Source: Pinus tabuliformis
Lineage: Eukaryota > Streptophyta > Pinopsida > Pinales > Pinaceae
NCBI GenBank assembly: GCA_031772625.1
Contig: CM062819.1
Span: 827,669,503-827,733,502 of the forward strand
DNA: 64,000 bases
Reading direction: 5' to 3'
Of this stretch, positions 32,077 through 44,239 are shown one piece after another. Under the pieces are notes generated by a model. The model was not told where the DNA came from. It did not search any database and saw only the letters and a program-made list of their open reading frames with translations. The first letter of the stretch is position 1; each line of letters starts with the position of its first letter. Position numbers and translations under genes: made by a program.

Positions 32077-35000
32077 TATGACCCATGCAATGTTAGCTTA
32101 GGAGTAGGAGTAGTGTTTGCTTTTGAGTTATTTGATTGCATGCTTGTTTTCTTACTTTGTTGGTTTGTTTGTTTGTCTGCTTACTTTTTTTCTTACTTTC
32201 TTTGCTTTCACTATTGCTTCTGTTCTTGATTTTCTTTGATTGTTTGTTAGTTCACTTGTTTCGTTTCATAGGATAGTTTCACATGAAACCATGTATGACT
32301 CTTGAAACAAGCTAGGTAAAGTACAAGAGGCCTTGTGCAACTATCAATACTTTGTTATCTGTTATCCTACCTTTGTATGAAGAACTTGTTACTTTCAGTC
32401 CATGATACGTTGATGGAAAATACATATTGTTCGAAGTGAACCTTGGTGAAAACACAATGCTTGCACGCTAACTAGTGTCACCTACTCTGATCGGTTGTTT
32501 TTGGGTTAACCCTTGTTAGCTCAGTCAAGTAGAGTAAGGTGAGGGGGAAAACCTTAACAAGCACGTCAGAGGTATAATAAACTACTTCTCTGCAGGAACA
32601 ACCTCTTCCACTTTCAATAAGCCGGGACCCCTCTTCCGCCTCTGAAATGAATAAGTGCTATGCACAGTTACAAAGATGAAAATGAAAAAATGAAAAAGTG
32701 AAAAAAGTTGAAAAAAAATGAAAATGAATAAGGCAAAAGAAGAGAAAGGCTTCTTGCGTAGAGAGGTGATGCAAGTAACTCCATGGGGATATTGACCAGG
32801 CTCGCTGGCAGCGGAGCCATGCTTGTGTTCCTATGTGACTGCGCCAGGGTACTGTCCAGGCCTGCTGGTAGCGGAGCAACACCAAAGATGAAACTAAGAC
32901 TCTGATGACTATTTTGCTTGTGCACCAATATACCCCTCAACCCCAATTGAAACAATTTTGTTGCCTTGGCTTGGAATGTGTGTTAATCGACCAAGAGCTT
33001 GGCAGATGCTACATCTTATAATCAAGCTAGTGTGGAAACCAAGAGGAGCTGAGAACTGAACAATACTTCTGGAGGTGTTAGGCTTTCTTTTCATGAACAA
33101 GGTCCATTTAGAGAGTTGGAGTTCTACCAGTGTGTCGCCAAGTGTTGCAGCAACTAAAACCACTGTCCAAAATTTTGCCTTAGCTTTGTTTTCGAGCCTC
33201 CCTTCCAACCTTCACAACAACATGTCTTGCTTTTTCAAGTACACAAGCTTCAGTGTTTTTCTTGCACAAAGGCAGCTTGTCGATCACAACTCGATGCATT
33301 CCCCCCACAGGCTGATCACCTAGACTTGGTCCAGTTGCATGGTGGGAAGCTCCCCCAAGAAATTACGTGATTCTGGAGGGCAACCAGCCTTCCCTCCAAA
33401 ACTTAAGCAATCCTGACTGGTAGCCTGCTAGGTTCTAGAATTGCGCAATTTTGGCAGTAAACAATCATAGTGAGAATTGCACAATTTTCCCCAGTAGGGC
33501 TGCTCAACCCATAATTTGTGCAAATTTGGGCAGCAATCAGGTACTCTGCCCAGAAATTACGCAAATCTCCTGTGCGGCCAGCCCACCTCCCAACAAGAAA
33601 TGCAAATTTTCTCCCAACAGTCGAGCAGTCTCTTGCATGTGTAGCTAAGTTGACCGGTTCCCTCTAGGACCAAGCAGAATTGAGTTGCATGCATGTGCTG
33701 CTTCTCCCAAGGTAGCATGAAAGGCATCCCTTGTTTCAAGGAGCTATTTTTGGCAGCCGGAGGTTACATGCAAGGAGAATTTTAGAAATCTCCCGCCAAG
33801 TGTCGCTTTCCCTAGATTTGTGGAATGTGCATCACAAACTTGATGTTATCAAAAGTCATCATCCGAATGCCGCCGAGCTCATTCTTCACATCAACCTTGC
33901 AGCTATGGCATCCCACATTACATCTAGGAGCTGTCGGCACATTCAACTCAGTTGTTTTTGGGTAAGCCCGCTTTCCATGCCTCGTGTTGCATTTATGGTG
34001 CTTTTTGTGTTTCGATTCGTATAAATGTTGTCTACTTTATTTCAGTGAATGCTTTTTGTCATTTTGATACATACTAGTTTGTACTAGCACCATTTCAGTT
34101 TTCGTCAACATGCCACTGTTGTCGCATGCATGAAACTATTTTTCACGAATGGTCGTCGATTCGGCGACTCGCCTCATGCCATGCATTCACTTCCACATTT
34201 TCTTTTAGTTTCGCATCGGTGAGTCTGGGTAGCCTTGGCCCGGACTTTGCCTCACCAAGATAGCATTGTGTGGTCCTTAGAGGGAAGGCTCTATCTTCCT
34301 CTTAGGAAATGCACATTTCTGCCCAGGCACTATTCTTGAGGATTGTTTTGTGCATTTCTGAGGGTCAATGACTACTGGCCCAGAAAATTGCGTAATGCAG
34401 TCACTGAGCCTGTAACCATTGCCAACTAAGATTGCGCATTATGTAATTCCAGCAGTCAACAACCAGGTTGGACTATGCATTGTGCAGTTCCAATAGTAAT
34501 TCAGTCTCCCAGCAGCCCAGACTGTGCCTTGTGTAGTCTTGGCAGTCAGCCTCCCGACCTCCCGGCTGAAATTGCACAACCTTCATGATCAGTCAAATAG
34601 GTATATTGAAAGTCAGTTCTTAAGTTCATTTTGATTTTTAAAATATAGATTGCTTGCCATGAGTGCTGCCATGTCACCAGATATTGCAGGTGTTCATCTA
34701 CCTCTTAGTGGTACAGGTATAATGGTTTCCAAGAGAGCAAAGTCGAAGACACCATTCAGAGCACACCTAGAGATGTAGTTGATCAAATTTATATGAGCTT
34801 GCCTACTCACGAAGATGTCAAGTTGTTCGTAGACAAGGACATCAAGATATGACAATAGAAGCATAAGAGCAAGCAACATCATAAATAACAACTGAAGGTA
34901 GCATATTGAATGCAAAAAGTGCAATGAATGCAATGAACGCAATGAATGCAATGAATGCAATGAATGTAAGAGGAAAGTTGTTGACAACATAGAGGCACAA

Positions 35001-35810
35001 CAAAGTTGCAAGCTCAAGCAAATCCAAAGATGATGAAAGTAACTTTGGAGACTCGGGCTATGAGGTAACAACACGACATGAAGATCGTGCAAAGACAGAG
35101 AATGGAACAAAGAAGGAGTTGCATGTGCTGAAGCAGCAACTCAGGGAAGAACATGAAGCTGCACAAACAGACGAATGAGTTGCAACATGAACATGAACAA
35201 TAGTGGGTGCAACATGCACTCACAAATGAAACTGCGCTCGTACAAGTTATAGATCTATCCTAGCAGCTTGCATGGAGTAGACATGGTGAGAAGTGTTGTT
35301 GATCGCATTCAAGGGATTCAATAGCATGCATTTCATTGGGCGCACACATGCGATCCAACCCATTAACCACACTCATCAAGGCGAAGACAAGAAGCTAGTC
35401 CAATTGGAGTTGAACATGTACTTCGGCAAGCTGATGCGCATGACCACTGGCACACCCTTGAAGATCAGCACAAACATTATGCATCAGTGTGTTTCCAGTT
35501 CATTCGCACCCAAGAAGACCATGCACATGTTCGCAGACGCGTTGGATGAAGGAGCCGAACCAATGCACTGGTTGCAACAGAGGTAAGAGTTCGATTCAAC
35601 AAGATGTCACCATGGGATGCATGCACACCATCACATATGACCAAGCTTGGCATCAACTCACCACCTTCGCCATCAAAAGCATGTCAAAGAGTTGGTCTCA
35701 TCACAATAGACGGAGTGTTAGTGATGTCTTGCATGGCTTGCTGAAGCCATTTCGTCTCACATGAGCACATGTGAAATGTAATGTAATTTCATGTCAAGTG
35801 GAAGTTCAAG
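32077..35810 (+). other. Long 3' non-coding internal region of element H
   Basis: No convincing genes are present. From 33350 to 34600 it holds loosely repeated phrases of the type AAATTGCGCAATTTTGGCAG separated by 40-60 bp. From 34913 to 34970 there is a short AATGAATGC tandem array. Just before the right LTR a purine-rich AAGTGGAAG tract probably marks the PPT region. Open frames here are broken or low complexity. Confidence 0.6.
34913..34975. repeat. AATGAATGC-type short tandem array
   Basis: About seven successive 9-10 bp units built on AATGAATGC, with AATGAACGC as a variant, lie within element H. Confidence 0.85.
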
Positions 35811-37016
35811 TGTCGGTAGTTGGATGTAATAGCCATAGAGTAGATGAAGAGTCATGAGGGTAGATGAACTATCACAAAGGGGAATTTCAAGGGTCACCGC
35901 ACCCTTTGTTAAAAAAAAAAACCTCATAACTCATTGTAAAGGCTTTTGGTCAGCCAAGCTTCCAATAAGACTATCTTGGAGAGAGTTTGGACAACATTGT
36001 AACGCGCCTTGGCTTCTCCACTGCACAGAGCTAGTACATCTCTTTGGAGGAGTAGGCAGATGTGGCTGTAACATTCCACTGTTGGGGCTAGCGGTGTACA
36101 TGGATGTATTGTATGATTGGAACTTACACTTCTTTATATAATAAGAGTCAACACGTTTCATGCATATGTTGTATTGTATTCCAGCTATCTTGTTTACTCT
36201 AAATGGCATATGTATTTGCTTTATTACAAATGCATGTATGGATTGTTTGTTGGGTTGTGCTATATTCTTTCCATGACTAGCACCCCTAGCCAAACCGATG
36301 GGTTAGAGGGGGGTTAGCCCCCCTCTATGGGGTTCGGGGCAGTGCCCCGGGGAATTTTTTTTGGAACCATGGTTTTATGCATGGTTTTGCACATTGTTTT
36401 GGGTGCGATGGTTTTTGGTCCATGGTATTGGATGCTTCGGCATGTAAACATATTTATTGTAGCATTGAAAGGAACATAATGAAAAATCAATCTGGTAGTC
36501 CCCGTTTTGGGATCCAGGGGAAAATCTCTGTGTATATTTGTTTTATGTGTTATGATCTCGATATTTTTTATTTATTTTTATTAGAATTCGTATGTAGGTA
36601 AGTTTTGAACGGGGTTAAAACCTACATTGTTTTGTATGAGCATGTATGAATATTTTTGAAATGTGTTGATTGGATTAACCATCACTTTGGATTTCTAGCT
36701 GACTTGCTTTCCAGCTTGTGATGCATCTTCGCTCATGTGTTCCCTTCCCATTTGAGTACTGTTACAGGTTTCCAAGGGGCACACTCATCTCAACCCACAT
36801 GTGTTAGAACCTCTCATGCACCTTCCTTGACTCACCGCAGTGGTCACACCCTTGCTACCAACATAGTTATCTTACTTTCCTATGTGCGAAATCGCGGTCA
36901 AGGCATTGCTATACGACCCACTGCTGGGACTCCTACACCAAATGGTCTTAGGTCTAATTGGGATTTCTTACCGGGGAGATCCCCTTGACATGTTGGCAGG
37001 TCCAGAACCATCAACA
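35811..37016 (+). repeat. LTR of element H (right), with nested insertion
   Basis: It starts TGTCGGTAGTTGG and ends CCATCAACA, matching 27221-28042. It carries a 379-bp solo LTR at 36248-36626. At its right edge the sequence changes to chromovirus gag of element D, and the presumed target duplication there is GGAGA (37017-37021). The left partner is outside the window. Confidence 0.85.
36248..36626. mobile_element. Small solo LTR inserted in the H LTR
   Basis: A 379-bp segment absent from the other H LTR (compare 27650-27670). It begins TGTTGGG and ends CCTACA, with a perfect 5-bp duplication TTGTT at 36243-36247 and 36627-36631. It contains GC-rich inverted repeats around 36305-36355. The size, TG...CA ends and 5-bp TSD fit a solo LTR, possibly of a TRIM-type element. 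Confidence 0.88.
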
Positions 37017-37054
37017 GGAGAACATTGAGGAATTCCACAGATTGAATATCAAGG
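37017..37054 (+). pseudogene. gag: gag of chromovirus D (piece 1)
   Basis: A short coding piece reading ENIEEFHRLNIK runs directly, in frame, into VTDIPKEHL across the element C insertion (resuming at 44240). It is bounded by the right LTR of H on one side and the left LTR of C on the other. Confidence 0.8.
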
Positions 37055-39140
37055 TGTTGAGGGCCTCGAAGTCGGGTCAACAACAAGGGGGATACCCACC
37101 CGGTCCGGAACCTGGTTGGCGGCTCCTTGCCCGTTTGGAGTAGCGGGTCCGATTGGGGGTAATGGGACCAGTTTCCCAATGTGATGGGTGTGTGTGTGTG
37201 TGTAGAGTCTGATGATATTAATCTAGAGGTTTTTCTAAACTAGTCTTGATTTTAACTGCTAAACTAACTCTATGCTAATGTAATCTAATGAAGAGAAATA
37301 CATCTGATCTATGCTAACCCGGGGTGTTTTTCTTTTGTTTATGCGATCTAGAAAGATTTCTAACAACAGCTGGTAATAAAGATCATTCAACTGACATCAG
37401 AATATAAACCAATAAAGATAAACCGTTCTGCATAAGAAGTTAGGCAGAGTAGTTGTGAAAATCATATCGCATAATCAGTTTTCTATATGTTAAGCATGAT
37501 TAAATGATCCCACCGTACAGAAGTGCCAAATGGTAATGCAGACATTCATAGAATAACATATAAAGAACTCAGCTACATATCACTTTAGGGATACTAGCAG
37601 AATCTAGTCAAGAGATAAAAGTACCATTTATGACTAATTTCACCAATAAACTTCAAGTAATAATGATTTATTTCTACTTGTTCTAACATCTGCTAAGAGT
37701 ACAAAAGTGCAACATCAGTAACAAATATTAAAATGCAAACATAAATAAATCTTGATCCATCTATTCATCAAAAACCTCCTCTGAGGGTGCAGAAGTGCAT
37801 GTTCTGAGGATAAGTTTTTTGACAGATTTCCGGACCCTTCTCCAAATGCCATGAGAAGGGTTAAATACTACTAGCTAATTGATATTAATTACACGAATCT
37901 AGGGAATCGGCTTCAAATGACCGCCCTTTACTAAAAGCAAATTTATTTCTAAAACTTTAAATCTAATTTCTGACCGTTTCTGTATATTCTCTTTAGTGCT
38001 GTCAACAGCGCAACGTTTTCCTGGGAAGAGTCGGCTAACTGCCTTCTTCTTTTGCTCGGGAGATAAAAGTGGAAATAACAAGAGCTGACACTTTCTTCTG
38101 ACAGACCGGAAGATATTTTCGAAAACCTTTCTCTAGCTGGGTGTATTCGCCGCGTGTATACTTAGCACAACCCAGGTTCTTCTCGAACTGATTTTGCTGT
38201 TGTTGTTTTCGGTTTTCGGTTGTGCAAATGACTGAGTGGGTTAGGAGTCGTGCTGTATGGACATCCCCCTGTTTTAAGAATTGTTTCCTTTCTTTGTTCT
38301 AGGTTTTCCTGAAGCGTCTTCCTTCTCATGCGCTTCTTTCTCTGCTTTACCAAGTCTGAGCTTCAGGATCTTTTCTGAACACGCTGCTTTTGTGCGCCTT
38401 TGACTCTGAGTCCTGGATAGTCTAATTTCATCAGTGCCGGTTGTCTGATAGTCTGGAATCCACGGTCCTGCTGCATGCGGCATTCGTTTGCGGAGGCATC
38501 TTCTCTCTGCTGTTTGATTTCCGCTTTCCCCTTTCTCTCAGATGTTTCCTGCATATAGATTTATATCAGTTGCGTGTCTTGCAGTCTACGCAAAGAAGAA
38601 GGGAAATGAAAAGATTGACATGAAAGCATTAAACTCTAATGAATGCGTAATCCTGACATGCATCATGACTTGACTCTTCGATAAATGCGATGCAATCATT
38701 CCTTGATACTCAAGCATGAGGTCATTAAATTCCTTCAAGTTGCGCACTTAATCTTGGGCTTGTCGTGTGATAAGTCTTTTCAGATCGCAGATCGCAAATC
38801 GCTGCCATCGCAGATTTTGTTTAATGGTTATGCCGTATAGCGCGATGCTTGCGATTTGCGATTTCGCATATCGGCGGTCGGCGGTTTTCGAAGGTCTTCT
38901 TTTAAAGGGGAGCGTGTGATGTATGCGACGCGATGAACTTCGCATCGCTCATTCGCGGTCTTGCTTTTCGCGCTCGAGTAATGCTTCGGCCTTTCTTTGC
39001 GATGCGATTTAAGCCTTGGGGAGAGAAATATAAAAAATTTAGAAAAATATTTTTTTGGGATTTTTTGTTCAGGGTCCCCTCTTTGCTTGACGTTATTGCT
39101 AATGTCAAGTGAAGAAGGGGGGTTGTTGGTGACCACAACA
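37055..39140 (-). repeat. 3' LTR of element C
   Basis: 2086 bp, plus-strand ends TGTTGAGGGCC and GACCACAACA. Includes a (TG)n run near 37189 and a CpG-dense block of GCGA/TCGC words at about 38780-38960. Confidence 0.95.
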
Positions 39141-40312
39141 ATTGGCGATTCACTTGGGAGAACCAGTTATCTCTGCTCTTTTTCTATTGATGTTTTCAGA
39201 TTTTTCTTTTAAAAATTTTCTCAGGAAATTCGAACTTTATTATAAAAAGATAACAACAAACAATACTTCAAAGCATCAATGATGTTTTGTTTTATCCCCA
39301 TCTTATTTCAATTACTTGCATTCCCAGGTTGTTTTCCGAGTTTAGATCAGTTACTACTTGGCCTTGTTAAGACATAGAAATAAAGAGTTCTCTTATGTAT
39401 CAACCCCTTTTTAAGAATGCCCTTTTGTCGAAGGTAGAGCCACTACTGCCAGCAGGCGTCCATAGCCTCGACAGGGTTACCTATTATCTAGGAATGATCC
39501 TTTATCCAGCTTCGGGTTTTTTAACAACTTTTTCAAAAGAAATATACCTTTGCTGATGCTTTTTCCTTTTTTTATTCTCTAAAGAACAATGTCTTGGTTT
39601 GGTGGCCAAATTATGACACAGTCATTCACTCGATTTATACTTTTGTTGAAGAAGCTGGCTCGTGATGAGACCCCTTGTCTTTTGATCGCAACAATATTGA
39701 GTCGTTGCCCTGTTTTGGTAGACAGTTTTGGCAAAGTCAGCAAGTTATAACATCTGTGATCATGATAAGTCGGCTCGTGATGAGACCTCTTATTCTTCGA
39801 GATATAGCATCTTTCTGGGTCATTTCTCTGAACGTTGCATTTTCCTTTAGCAGGGAGGAAGTCAAATTCTCTTTCCTTAAGAAAGTTCTGGATGACAATG
39901 ATAGGGTTGCTTTTGATAATGGTTGCTTTTACAGAGAATCTTTATTCTAATACTGATACCTTTCATTGTGCTGATCTAAAAATGAATTCCTCGCCGAGAT
40001 AACTTTCTTTAAAAATTTTCTGGGTTTGAACTTTAACACCATCTCTGGGTTAAATATCTATTGATAATAAAGGTCAGACTCCCAGAAAATTAGCTGTTCA
40101 TAAGAGCCGAAATTCCAAAATCTTTAACAGAGACAAGGTTTCTTCAGTAACCGTCAAATACTGTTTAGCCGGAACAAACTTTATTTCAGATAGGCAATTG
40201 TTATCTAGGGTCATGTAGAGAATACAACTGACTTTGCCTATCTTTATTGGAAGCAAACTAATACCCTATCTAAATTACCACTACTCCTACTCTAATTATG
40301 TACAGGAAATAG
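39141..40312 (-). other. Non-coding 3' internal part of element C
   Basis: Between the gag stop and the 3' LTR I see no gene. Directly beside the LTR the plus strand reads ATTGGCGATTCACTTGGG, which looks like a PBS in the wrong direction. The minus-strand AAGTGAATC here parallels the AAGTGGAAG tract that precedes the H LTR. Confidence 0.5.
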
Positions 40313-42060
40313 CTAAGAAAAATGGTATTTCCAGTGGAACCAACGATTCATTATTATTCCTAGCCGCATAGATCGCCCGAGCATAAAAAAAATGAATTGA
40401 ATTCCCCTCGGGTAGAACTTATTGGTTAGGGGGTAAGGAACCGTGAATCTAGTTGGAATCTTGTCTGATTTTATCTTCTTATGATAGGTTTCTTCCAACC
40501 GAATACCTATTGGATCACAAAAATTGGGATGAACTTCTTTTGTAAATGGGTGATCTTTCAATAGTAAGGATAACAAGCCGAACCGTGAAACAGGTTCTTC
40601 AATTTTGATGGCTTGTAACCCGTTGATTGTTAATTCTGAATTTTTAGCGATCTCGCTTGAAATGAAAGTTTTTTTACATAGATCGCCAAAATCTACTCTA
40701 TCAAAATTTTGGAGTTTTAAAAAGAAGTCCGATTTTGTACAAAAGGAATGTAAGCGAAAAAGAAAAGATTGGGTAGCTGTATATACGGTGGTGTCGCACG
40801 TCTGGGAGTTACTTGTGACTTTCTGCTTTTCATAAGAACTGGCCGGGTTCTGTGAATTAGGAATTAAATCATGATTGCGATCAGGGATGGAGATCTCCTC
40901 TGGATATGAATCATAGATAGGAGCATCGTCGTGGATATTCAAATGGGATTTTGCTTTGAGATGAGGGTTAGATGGGATGGCTTCTGATTTAAGATGTTTC
41001 TTATGATCTGACCCTAATTGAGTTACTTGTGACAATTCAACATTATCACAGTTATCACAGCAATTATCTCGAAAGACTTTACCATTTTCCCTATGTTCCT
41101 CTTTTTTATTATGTGTTTTTAGAGAAGGGAGATGGGGCAGCTCTTGTTTGGTATAAATCGTAGGCTGTGATATATTGGTCTCTTTATTTCTGAAACCCAA
41201 CGATGTCTTGTTTGAATAATCCTCTGATGGAATAGACTTGATATTATGAGGGAGAAGATTGTTACTACTAAAAACATCAGGGTAAAGAGAAAAGTGTGGA
41301 TCTGGAAAAATGCATTTAAAAACATTAAATAAATCTCGTTCATCAGATCCACAATAAGTATCAGGATTTAGATCATACCTTTTTTCGTCGATACTTTTCG
41401 AAAGAGAAACGGTGGATGGATCTAACCTTGGCATCAGTATTTGATTCGAAAAAATACTGTTTGACTTTGTTTTAAAGTCGTCTTCTGGTGTCAGGGTGCT
41501 TTCCTCTTTAGTACTTTCGCCTTCTTCTTCTGATGTCAGAGCATGCAAAACTCCTAGGCTAAATTCCGTTTGTTCAGGTACAGGAGGTAGGGAAACCTCA
41601 TCACAATCCGAAGATTCTTCATCTGTGAGCTCGTCCTCAATATCATATTGTAGGCATTTAAGATGAAATCGTATATTGAAATCCCTCACGGGTTCGTCTT
41701 GTTTTCGCAGATAGTCGATTTCATCATACACCTGGTCGTATTCATAACAATCAAATTCCAAGATGAAAGCTTTAACGAGTTGGTCCCAGCTGTGGACTGA
41801 TGCAGCGGGGAGTTTTCTGCACCATTTCCTAGCTTCTGCTGTGAATCTGAGAGTGAAAATCCTGCATAAAACGCCTTCGTCAATTTTCTAAATATCAGCA
41901 CTAGAGACTCTATGGATGAACTGTAAGGCGTGATGAAATGTAGAAGAATTATTCTCACCATTAAATTTTACCTGAGATAATAGTCTTACCACATCCGATG
42001 GAGTGTTGGAAGATGTAGGAACATGGATGCAACTCCAAATGGGAATTCTGTGAATAGACA
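40313..42060 (-). pseudogene. gag: gag-like ORF of element C, one in-frame stop
   Basis: The 482-codon open part continues upstream in the same frame. It includes a clear retrotransposon-gag core (RFTAEARKWCRKLPAASVHS then WDQLVKAFILEF near 41770-41830). The core is preceded by a TAG at 41888-41890 and then by QVKFNGENNSSTFHHALQF near 41950. An acidic, serine-rich middle follows. The C-terminus WFHWKYHFS matches the H gag end. No in-frame ATG is evident before the upstream stop near 42060, so the start is unclear. It would supply particle protein only. Confidence 0.8.
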
Positions 42061-42104
42061 ACCTCTTTTAGTTTTAAAAATATTCCAACAGACAATAGGC
42101 TTAG

Positions 42105-42122
42105 GCCCTCCTTCTAGCGCCA
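42105..42122 (-). other. Primer binding site of element C
   Basis: The minus strand reads TGGCGCTAGAAGGAGGGC, four bases from the LTR edge at 42127. It is shared with element H (17 of 18). Confidence 0.75.
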
Positions 42123-42126
42123 GAAA

Positions 42127-44239
42127 TGTTGAGGGCCCCGAAGTCGGGTCAACAACAAGGGGGATACCCACCCGGTCCGGAACCTGGTTGGCGGCTCCTT
42201 GCCCGTTTGGAGTAGCGGGTCCGACTGGGGGTAATGGGACCAGTTTCCCAATGTGATGGGTGTGTGTGTGTGTGTGTGTAGAGTCTGATGATATTAATCT
42301 AGAGGTTTTTCTAAACTAGTCTTGATTTTAACTGCTAAACTAACTCTATGCTAATGTAATCTAATGAAGAGAAATACATCTGATCTATGCTAACCCGGGG
42401 TGTTTTTCTTTTGTTTATGCGATCTAGAAAGATTTCTAACAGCAGCTGGTAATAAAGATCATTCAACTGATATCAGAATATAAACCAATAAAGATAAACC
42501 GTTCTGCATAAGAAGTTAGGCAGAGTAGTTGTGAAAAGCATATCGCATAATCAGTTTTCTATATGTTAAGCATGATTAAATGATCCCACCGTACAGAAGT
42601 GCCAAATGGTAATGCAGAAATTCATACAATAACATATAAAGAACTCAGCTACATATCACTTTAGGGATACTAGCAGAATCTAGTCAAGAGATAAAAGTAC
42701 CATTTATGACTAATTTCACCAATAAAATTCAAGTAATAATGATTTATTTCTACTTGTTCTAACATCTGCTAAGAGTACAGAAGTGCAACATCAGTAACAG
42801 ATATTAAAATGCAAACATAAATAAATCTTGATCCATCTATTCATCAAAAACCTCCTCTGAGGGTGCAGAAGTGCATGTTCTGAGGATAAGTTTTTTGACA
42901 GATTTCCGGACCCTTCTCCAAATGCCATGAGAAGGGTTAAATACTACTAGCTAATTGATATTAATTACACGAATCTAGGGAATCGGCTTCAAATGACCGC
43001 CATTTACTAAAAGCAAATTTATTTCTAAAACTTTAAATCTAATTTCTGACCGTTTCTGTATATTCTCTTTAGTGCTGTCAACAGTGCAACGTTTTCCTGG
43101 GAAGAGTCGGCTGACTGCCTTCTTCTTTTGCTCGGGAGATAAAAGTGGAAATAACAAGAGCTGACACTTTCTTCTGACAGATCGGAAGATATTTTCGAAA
43201 ACCTTTCTCTAGCTGGGTGTATTCACCGCGTGTATACTTAGCACAACCCAGGTTCTTCTCGAACTGATTTTGTTGTTGCTGTTTTCGGTTTCCGGTCGTG
43301 CAAATGACTGAGTGGGTTAGGAGTCATGCTGTATGGACATCCCCCTGTTTTAAGAATTGTTTCCTTTCTTTGTTCCAGGTTTTCCTGAAGCGTCTTCCTT
43401 CTCATGCGCTTCTTTCTCTGCTTTACCAAGTTTGAGCTTCAGGATCTTTTCTGAACACGCTGCTTTTGTGTGCCTTTGACTCTGAGTCCTGGATAGTCTA
43501 ATTTCATCAGTGCCGGTTGTCTGATAGTCTGGAATCCGCGGTCCTGCTGCATGCGGCATTCGTTTGCGGAGGCATCTTCTCTCTGCTGTTTGATTGCCGC
43601 TTTCCCCTTTCTCTCAGATGTTTCCTGCATATAGATTTATATCAGTTGCGTGTCTTGCAGTCTACGCAAAGAAGAAGGGAAATGAAAAGATTGACATGAA
43701 AGCATTAAACTCTAATGAATGCGTAATCCTGACATGCATCATGACTTGACTCTTCGATAAATGCGATGCAATCATTCCTTGATACTCAAGCATGAGGTCA
43801 TTAAATTCCTTCAAGGCGCGCACTTAATCTTGGGCCTATCGTGTGATAAGTCTTTTCAGATCGCAGATCGCAAATCGCTGCCATCGCAGATCGCAAATCG
43901 CTGCCATCGCAGATTTTGTTTAATGGTTATGCCGTATAGCGCGATGCTTGCGATTTGCGATTTCGCATATCGGCGGTCGGCGGTTTTCGAAGGTCTTCTT
44001 TTAAAGGGGCACGTGTGATGTATGCGACGCGATGAACTTCGCATCGCTCATTCGCGGTCTTGCTTTTCGCGCTCGAGTAATGCTTCGGCCTTTCTTTGCG
44101 ATGCGATTTAAGCCTTGGGGAGAGAAATATAAAAACTTTAGAAAAATATTTTTTTGGGATTTTTTGTTCAGGGTCCCCTCTTTGCTTGACGTTATTGCTA
44201 ATGTCAAGTGAAGAAGGGGGGTTGTTGGTGACCACAACA
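42127..44239 (-). repeat. 5' LTR of element C
   Basis: 2113 bp, partner of 37055-39140. It is longer because of a 23-bp tandem duplication at 43865-43910 and extra TG dinucleotides near 42260. Confidence 0.95.
43865..43910. repeat. 23-bp tandem duplication in the 5' LTR of C
   Basis: Two adjacent units starting AGATCGCAAATCGC. The other LTR has one unit, so this arose after insertion or during replication. Confidence 0.9.

Larger units (their letters stand above)
37055..44239 (-). mobile_element. Element C, young gag-only non-autonomous LTR retrotransposon
   Basis: 7185 bp with LTRs 37055-39140 and 42127-44239, TG...CA ends and a perfect CAAGG duplication (37050-37054 and 44240-44244). The LTRs differ at about thirty positions by eye in 2.1 kb, plus a 23-bp duplication and a longer TG run in the right copy. 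The internal region is 2986 bp with one long gag-like frame on the minus strand and no protease, RT or integrase. The PBS beside the right LTR and the gag direction agree on minus-strand orientation. It must have been moved by enzymes of another element. Confidence 0.95.

Noticed and set aside
34694..35223. Leucine/histidine-rich minus-strand ORFs in H
   Set aside because: They overlap the AATGAATGC array and oppose the element direction. Low complexity only.
37185..37205. TG dinucleotide run as a functional site
   Set aside because: A simple microsatellite that differs in length between the two C LTRs, as expected from slippage.
39141..39165. Plus-strand PBS for element C (TTGGCGATTCACTTGGG)
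   Set aside because: The gag frame and the PBS shared with H both put C on the minus strand, so this is treated as chance or an inverted relic.
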